Assembly: GCA_964036665.1 (NCBI GenBank)
Contig: OZ038529.1
Span: 868,001-932,000, forward strand
Direction: 5' to 3'
From: Gordius sp. MW1
Taxonomy: Eukaryota; Nematomorpha; Gordioida; Gordea; Gordiidae
Length of the DNA: 64,000 nt
Positions 57,440-64,000 of this stretch are shown in pieces. The first letter of the stretch is position 1; each line of letters opens with the position of its first letter. A program made the translations under genes and the position numbers. Below the pieces are notes generated by a model. It made no database searches. It saw only the letters and a list, made by a program, of their open reading frames with translations, and was not told the DNA's origin.

Positions 57440-58755
57440 AAATAACAGGGCTTTCCGCCCTGGTGGGAAGGGGAGAAGGGGAAGAGAAAGGGGAGGGGGG
57501 AAGGGAAGGCGGGGAAGGGAAGGGGCGAGGGAGGTGCAGGAGGGATATGGGCGAGAAAAGTGGGAAGGGGCTAGAATGCCTATGGGGGGGGGTATAAATG
57601 CAAAATGATTGGTTATTTATTTATTCAAATATTTAAAAAGTTAAATTTTTGTAAGACCTGCTATAAAACATTTATTATTAGTTTATTTATTGTATTTAAT
57701 TTAAACTACCGGATAATAATTTTTCTATTCACACTTTGGCCAATGGTCATTTTTTTCCATTGGTCAGTAGCCAGGAGACGGTCAAAAACCATATTATCAA
57801 TGGTATAAACAAGAACAATATATTAATTTAAAAAAATAGAAAAAATTTGCCCTCGCCGGGATTCGAACCCTCATCAGTAGAGGCATAGGCCTTTGTAGGG
57901 GGGGGGGGGGCACAGGGACCCATATCAGTAGAGGCATAGGCCCTTGTAGGGGGGCATAGGGTAAATGTTAATTAAATATAGCAATTCAAAAAACGAAAAA
58001 AAATTCGATTTACACTTTGGCCAATGGTTATTTTATTCGTTGGTTAGTAGCCAGGAGACGGCCAAAAACCATGTTATCAATGGTATAAACAAGAACAATA
58101 TATTAATTTAAAAAAATAGAAAAAATTTGCCCTCCCCGGGATTCGAACCCACATCAGTAGAGGCATAGGCCTTTGTAGGGGGGGGGGAGGCACAGGGATC
58201 CATATCGGTAGAGGCATAGGCCCTTGTAGGGGGGGGCATAGGGTAATTATCAATGTTAATTAAATATAACAATTCAAAAAACGAAAAAAAATATCGATTA
58301 ACACTTTGGCCAATGGTTATTTTATTCATTGGTCAGTAGCCAGGAGACGGTCAAAAAGCCATATTATCAATGTATTAAAAAGAACAATATATTAATTTTA
58401 AAAAAAAATAAAAAAAAATTTGCCCTAGCAGGGATTCGAATCCACATCAGTAGAGCATAGGCCTTTGTAGGGGGAGGCATAGGGTAATTATCAATGTTAA
58501 ACAAATATAGCATATCAAAAAAACGAAAAAAAAATTTCGATTCACTTTTTGGTTAATGGTCATTTTCTTCCATTGGTCAGTAGCCAGGAGATGGTCAAAA
58601 AGTCATATTATCAATGGTATTAACAAGAACAATATATAAATTTAAAAATTAAAAAAATTTGCCCTCTCCGGGATTCGAACCAGCAATTAAGATACATGTT
58701 GGACGGACGGACGGACAACGAAAAGCGAGCCCATAAATTGCATAGCAATTTTCTG
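57440..58755. repeat. Composite tandem-repeat block 2 with tRNA-like B boxes
   Basis: It opens with gggctttccgccctggtggg and a purine-rich run (57445-57600). Four tandem units of about 145-285 bp follow (starting near 57733, 58016, 58302 and 58545). Each begins tttggccaatggtcat or a close variant and contains ccattggtcagtagccagg. Each also carries a gggattcgaa(c/t)c segment, the complement of an RNA polymerase III B box. The block ends with ggacggacggacggacaacg, then cccataaattgcatagcaat. Confidence 0.85.
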
Positions 58756-58899
58756 TTTTCAAAAATTAATATGAAAATGCAATCAACACCTATTGAACAG
58801 TATTTAAAAAATGGATCCTTAGGTTAGGTAATATGTCATAAAAGTTTTTCATATTTAATTAAATATTATAAAGAATAATGCTTATTATATAGTTGATTA

Positions 58900-59045
58900 A
58901 CAACGAAACTTGTAAGTAAAAGAATAATGGTATAGAAAAAATTACATTCACAACTAAAAAAATATAAAAACGTGAGATAAATAAACGGATGGCATTGATC
59001 CGTGTATGGAAATCGTTATGGATTTAACGATTTACAAGTTATTTT
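58900..59045 (-). repeat. Non-LTR retrotransposon 3' tail
   Basis: Read on the minus strand, it matches the last codons and 3' untranslated region of the 63116-63381 copy (acgatttccatacacggatc, atgccatccgttt, then gtgaatgtaattttttctat). Confidence 0.75.
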
Positions 59046-59196
59046 GGTTTTCATATTTAACGTAGTATTAGATTAGATAGAAAGCGTAATAGCCTATGAT
59101 TAAAGATCAGTCATTTAATTTTAAAGTTACTTAAAACAGACTTTGTAAAACACCGAGTAAAAAGTTTACTTTAGTGTACCTTGGTATAATGGTTAA

Positions 59197-59365
59197 CATG
59201 GGCGTAGCCAGGGGGTGGCAGGGATGGGCGGCTGCTCCCTCTAAATCCTTAATTTTTTTTAGTTTTATATAATTATGGCTAAAATTTTAAAAAATTGTCA
59301 TTTTACCTCTCCCCAAATCATACTTGCCCCCCCCCCTTCTTGTTCCAATCCTGGCTACGCCCATG
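59197..59365. mobile_element. hAT-type MITE, CATGGGCGTAGCC ends
   Basis: The ends are catgggcgtagccagggg and cctggctacgcccatg. The exact 8-bp duplication atggttaa lies at 59189-59196 and 59366-59373. Confidence 0.92.
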
Positions 59366-59517
59366 ATGGTTAAGTAAGGTCGGCTAATACGAAATTATAG
59401 TCATTATATTCGGGCAAATACATCTATAAAGATTAAATATTAGATTTATAAATAAGCATAAATTTCATTTTTAAAATATATGTTCCATCTCAATCATTCC
59501 AATGTTTCATTCATGTA

Positions 59518-61360
59518 TCATTGTGCTTTGCGAAGAAGTTTTCGTAAGCCGGACTTAGTTTTACCCACTTCCCATAACGAGCTAGCATTATACGGCGAAA
59601 AATTGGAAACTTCAGTAAATTTTTGTAAGCTTGACTTTGTCTCCACTGGGTCTACCTCGTCTCGTGTCAAATGTTCTGTGCTACAAAAAGCATGATTGAA
59701 AACGCGAAAGGAAAAACCGGCCAAAAACATTTCCAGTACCTATAAATTAATTCGTTTACATTATCGTACTTAAAATTATGTTTTCTTTTATCAATAAAGA
59801 TTTTATCTGTTCAAATATTATAATTACTACAAATTTATATATAAATAAACTTATACCATGGCAAGCTATGTTTACTTGATCCTAGTTAACCCGTAACCTA
59901 TGATTTTTTTTCAAACATGGGAGCAGTGGCATGGACAACGTGGAATGGTTCGTTAAACACATTATACTTTATCATGTAGCCAACTCCAAAAGGATCGGCT
60001 AAACAATTAAAAAGAGTAATGGACCATTTAAATGAGCATCTTACATAAATTCAACTTTTGCCAAGCAGCCTAATTTGAAGCTGCCTGGATAGGCCCTAGC
60101 GAAACCTTTGCGTTCCAACTCATATTTCACTTTTATCGATAGGTAAATGATCTTCTATTTTATCCGACAATTCATAAACTGGTATGACAAATACCTCTTT
60201 AATCGCACCAACGTTTTGGGCGCCATTTTTAATTGATTTTTGCTGCACGATTAAATGGCGCAAATATGCCGTAACATTTTTTGATCTCCATCCACGTTAA
60301 ATATGAAAGGTGTTTTGGCACTTTAAGTAGCCACATTCCTCATCATATTTTGTGGATACCTAAAAACATACACATCGTGAAGGGCGAAATTCTATTATAT
60401 TTTATATTAATACCGTCATGGCCGTAGCCAGGATTGGATTATAGGGGAGCAAGAAAGCTTTAGGGAGGGGTAAAACTATAACTTTTTTAAATTTAAGCCA
60501 TAATTATATTATTTTTTTTAGAATTTCTGGATTTAGAAGGGGCAGCCGCCTCTCCCTGCCACTCCCTGGCTAGGCCCATAAATACCGTACCTAAAGGTTG
60601 GGATTTTGTTGCTGAAGTTGACATGGTTCCACTACTTTCTTCGTAATGCCGTAAAATATTAACGCAATTAAATGGTAACACACGCTCCATCACATATTTC
60701 CAAATGATCATTTAAAGCATCTGCTTTGCCTTTTAAGTGTAGTTCATATGGTAGAACTAAGGGTATCGTTAACGTATCAGCTTTAATCCCACAAAATGCT
60801 GGCCGTTCCAAAAAGCGTGAAGCTAGAAATATATCATCACGAGTTTAAAGTAGGAGAGCTAGTGAGATAGGACCATCCCAGGAATTGGTGTACTCAGCTA
60901 TATGACCCAGGACTTGAATGGACATTTGTGTAGAAAGGGTCAATACTGCTCTGTCAGAGAGTTTTCTTCGTTTTAGTGTAGATGATATACTTATATATGA
61001 ATCGTATATTAAGTACTTTTGACTCGCTCCTCTTGCCCAAGCTTTCATTTAGATGTGACAATAATAACCTTTGGACTGCTGTTGTACGTAAGACGATAGC
61101 TTCTTGTCCATTTTATCAAACATGCTTAACATGTTAGTTCTAATCGATTTGAACAGAATAGGGTATTGACTTAAAATGAGTTTCAACTTTATTTCTCCGT
61201 GATTTGTAGATGTAACTTCTGCATTAGCTGCTAAATATGAGTGCGAATTTTGAATGTATACCATTATTTGATGATTTAATATGAAAATGGCTAAGATTAT
61301 TAAAACGACATAGCCAATCATGACAGTAAGCAAGTAGTTGAATAGAGGTATAATGCACAC
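59518..61360 (-). pseudogene. GT49 glycosyltransferase (B4GAT1/LARGE-like), decayed
   Basis: Reading down the minus strand gives, in the right order, pieces of a Golgi type II glycosyltransferase. A short cytoplasmic start and membrane anchor (TVMIGYVVLIILAIFIL) is followed by VLTLSTQMSIQVLGHIAEY and WDGPISLALLL, then YPQNMMRNVAT with FIFNVDGDQ (a DxD-type metal site). After these come VFVIPVYELSDKIE, then EPFHVV...APMFEKK, and last LAGFSFRVFNHAF. The frame is broken by in-frame TAA codons (about 61048 and 60845), several frame changes and a MITE inside it. No introns are apparent, so it may be a retrocopy or a single-exon gene. Family members add glucuronic acid in matriglycan synthesis (family knowledge). 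B4GAT1 versus LARGE cannot be separated here. Confidence 0.65.
60417..60580. mobile_element. hAT-type MITE inserted in the glycosyltransferase pseudogene
   Basis: The ends are catggccgtagccagg and cctggctaggcccata. The exact 8-bp duplication aataccgt lies at 60409-60416 and 60581-60588. Confidence 0.9.
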
Positions 61361-61380
61361 AAATATAAGATAAGGAAAGG

Positions 61381-62428
61381 CGATTTTAATGATTTATATA
61401 AGCTTAAATCTACATGGAAGAATTGAGATCATAGCAATATAATTCTAATCGCCATAGTGTTATATTAATAACTAGACCAACAAGGAGTGAGTTGACCGCA
61501 TTCCAATATTTATCACTAAAACTAGCTATAAATCAAATAATAAAATAAATTATTTCCGAAATTCTTCCATTTGATTTTGCTAAATAACAAATAGCTATTA
61601 CCAATTTTAACAACTAAAATCAGTTAAAGATAATTTTATTTTGAAAGAATGGATCCAAACGACAATCCAAGACTGCATAAAAACATATTTCCAAGATTTT
61701 AGTATCTTCTCTCTCTTGTAATACAATCACAAGACAGTAAAAAATATTAGCCTTGTTTTGACAAGCCTTGTTTCCATTTAAGTCGAACAAAATAAACCTA
61801 TAGAAAACCATTTTAAAATAATATTATTATTTATTATAAAATTACACTCAATTCAGCTAAATGATGACTCAAATTATATGAAAAAAATATTTTAAGCTAC
61901 CCGCCCCAAAAATGTTCTTTTAAGGAAATAGATTTTTAATCATACATATATTAAAACATACACAAGATTCAAATATTTTAAATAATAATAGCATAAAATA
62001 TAACTACGAATAAAGTAACCCTGGGCTATAACTAGCCGCGCCCTCTCCTATATTTCTCTTATTACTATAATATATAATTAATATAGTTACAAGTTAAGCT
62101 CTGTCTCTTACAGTTTCAAATGAAAAAAGTAAATATTTTAGTTCATAAATAATTTTAGACCTTCCAATTTTTGATTTAGGATGCCATACTAAACTTTGGA
62201 TTTATATCAATAAAAATCAAAGTGAATAAAAACGTAGGACTTATGTTATTTTTAAACGCTCTCACTGAATAGTCGTATATAGACGAATTTACTTGTTTAA
62301 TATATTCGTCTATAATTTATAATAATCAAAATTAATGTATTTTAATATAAACTTGATTTAATTTTTTTTAAACTATTTTCGCATTCTAATCTAAATTATC
62401 ATTTCCATTATGTGGGTAGTGTGGCGAG
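61381..62428. other. AT-rich spacer with no recognised gene
   Basis: Only short, AT-rich open frames occur (longest about 63 codons) and none has a recognisable motif. No repeat family seen elsewhere in the window is evident. Confidence 0.5.
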
Positions 62429-62843
62429 TAGTGATGTTATTTAGCACGTCATTTAAGACCTGCGCTGTTAAAAGGAATAAACGGACTTAGTACCATCACC
62501 ATTATAAGAGTCTAGCGTGAGATGCGCTTCCCTAATGTATTCCCTCCCCGATGGTCCTAAATCTTATAAAATTACTATGAGGCGAGCGTTGTTAATTTTA
62601 TAGCACCGCGACACGTGCCCTTTCTAGTTACATTTGTAGCTTAGATTATTTTAGCGTGCTATTGACAGATAGCTAATTATATCTAATGGCACACCCAAGT
62701 CTCTATGACAAAAGAATATACTAGTGATCGGTTTGCACCAGACCCACATTGAATGTCTTTAAGTGAAGAGGAGACAATCAATATGGGTGTGAGACCTTAA
62801 TATCACTCTACCAGAGCCCCTCGGCGCGCTTATCACATCACTA
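62429..62843. mobile_element. hAT-type MITE with TAGTGATGT ends
   Basis: The ends TAGTGATGT and ACATCACTA are inverted. The flanking octamers gtggcgag and gttacgag match at six of eight positions. The interior is less AT-rich than the surroundings and has no open frame. Confidence 0.7.
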
Positions 62844-63115
62844 GTTACGAGTCATGAGTGGATAAAAAGATTTATGAGAGTCCTATGCCTTTGTACAATT
62901 TTTATGTAACGATGTAATATTCGCCGTTTTAAAATGGTCAACAATGACTACTTATATTATATTTTTTAAATTAGCTTATGTCCGCGCTACTTATCACCTA
63001 AAATTACACCACCCAAATCAACTTTCTAAAAAAATCATAAAAAATTGGACATATAATTGTGGAATCATAATATAAGCTCACAACAGTATTATTATTGTAA
63101 AAAGGGCGGAATTAT

Positions 63116-63381
63116 TGAAAAAAAAAATTCCTTAAAGTCAGTTCAGAGATTAGGAAGACAACCAAATATTCCTCCCTCGCAGACACAATATTCATTCCCG
63201 TAGTGGCAACCACAATTGGAATTTTAGGCGCCAAAGCTCTCGCTCTCCTGAAACAAATTGGAAAAGCGATCTCCAACGTCTCATTAGATTTGAAAGAGTA
63301 CTTTTTTATCAGGCACAAGATTACAATGGAAATCGTTAAATCCAACACGATTTCCATACATGGATCAATGCCATCCGTTTA
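63116..63381 (+). pseudogene. Non-LTR retrotransposon C-terminal fragment with 3' tail
   Basis: The plus-strand frame reads KYSSLADTIFIPVVATTIG, then KALALLKQIGKAISNVSL, and ends with HGSMPSV before TAG. It is the same family as the minus-strand copies at 57000-57420 and 58900-59045. It is truncated at its 5' side. Confidence 0.75.
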
Positions 63382-63854
63382 GTTATAGCGCGTTTTTATA
63401 TTTTTTTTAGTCGTGAATGTAATTTTTTGTATACCATTTAATAAAGAATTTGTATATAAAAAATAAATTAGTTGTTAAATAAAGTTAAATTTACAAAGTA
63501 TAATGTAATCTATAAAATAGCATAAACATTTGTTTAAAACACATTCATAAAAAATGTGATGGTTATAATGCAGTTTTCTTAGGATTGTAAAGGTTAAAAA
63601 AATTCGTCATAAAACTTTTTAAGAAAAATTAGTCATAAAACTTATTAAAAGAAATTATTCATAAAACTTTTTTGTTAAAGGAATGATGCATATAGCAAAT
63701 TTTCCCCAATATTTAAAATTTTATATACACCCACATAAAGTTTCTTTGATGAACGAAAATGCTCTGGTGTTATATAATCAAAAAGAATGGCTGTCAGAAT
63801 TTAAAGCAGTCATGGATTTTAGATATATACCTGGGTGCAACTAGGATGTATAAT

Positions 63855-63945
63855 ATGGACTGGGGGGGGGCAAATAATGATTACTAATTTGGGGATATGG
63901 AGGTAAAATTTACCCCTTTATGCCCCCCCCCGCCTTTTGATTATT
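63855..63945. repeat. G/C-tract MITE relic
   Basis: It has the pattern gactggggggggggcaaata ... ttatgcccccccccgcc, as in the interior of the CATGGGCG MITEs, but without recognisable ends. Confidence 0.45.
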
Positions 63946-64000
63946 CGTAATTTAATACTAGGATAAGTGTGGAAAAAAGAATCCAATTTCGCTTGCTATA

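Noticed and set aside
57860..58690. tRNA genes, because of the GGTTCGAATCC motif
   Set aside because: No full cloverleaf, A box or acceptor stem could be paired; only the B-box-like segment recurs.

Overview
The window is nuclear DNA from an AT-rich, intron-bearing, transposon-laden animal. It has GT-AG introns, metazoan gene families and a dense mix of Ty3/gypsy, non-LTR, piggyBac and hAT-type repeats. I cannot fix the phylum from the sequence. An invertebrate is likely, given the repeat landscape and the short introns inside some genes.

Four host loci can be read. (1) A type I diacylglycerol kinase lies on the minus strand from 38490 down to 15646. It can be followed through 23 exons whose phases all agree (3432 nt, 1143 codons plus stop). 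The order is RVH domain, a roughly 400-residue low-complexity insert, two EF-hands, two C1 domains, catalytic domain and accessory domain. Its introns hold most of the repeats between 16 and 38 kb. (2) A small plus-strand gene (13442-14994) lies tail-to-tail with it. It encodes a signal peptide, an FN3-like region, a membrane segment and a short tail. (3) A plus-strand gene at about 52030-56681 encodes a large single-pass protein whose C-terminus matches the CatSper beta auxiliary subunit of the sperm calcium channel. (4) A decayed minus-strand GT49 glycosyltransferase (B4GAT1/LARGE-like) lies at 59518-61360 and is split by a MITE.

Layout: 32-4135 Ty3/gypsy element with both LTRs and a 5-bp duplication. 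6315-8981 piggyBac with TTAA ends and a nested MITE. 9380-9986 piggyBac-like MITE. 10.4-12.6 kb non-LTR fragments. 13.4-15.0 kb FN3 gene. 15.6-38.5 kb DGK, whose second intron carries a long foldback element split by a hAT element (30883-32505) and a 2.4-kb G/C-tract minisatellite (34.6-37.0 kb). 38.5-42 kb almost featureless. 43-50.7 kb three hAT elements, a Gag fragment and a composite tandem-repeat block. 52-56.7 kb CatSper beta-like gene. 57.4-58.75 kb a second composite tandem block. 59.5-61.4 kb glycosyltransferase pseudogene. 62.4-63.4 kb a hAT-type MITE and a non-LTR fragment.

The commonest small repeats are hAT-type MITEs with ends CATGGGCGTAGCC or CATGGGCGTACGC. At least ten copies show exact or near-exact 8-bp target duplications. 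A second family has ends TAGTGTTGTAAAAACGGCT. No prokaryotic system, CRISPR array, rRNA or complete tRNA gene was seen.
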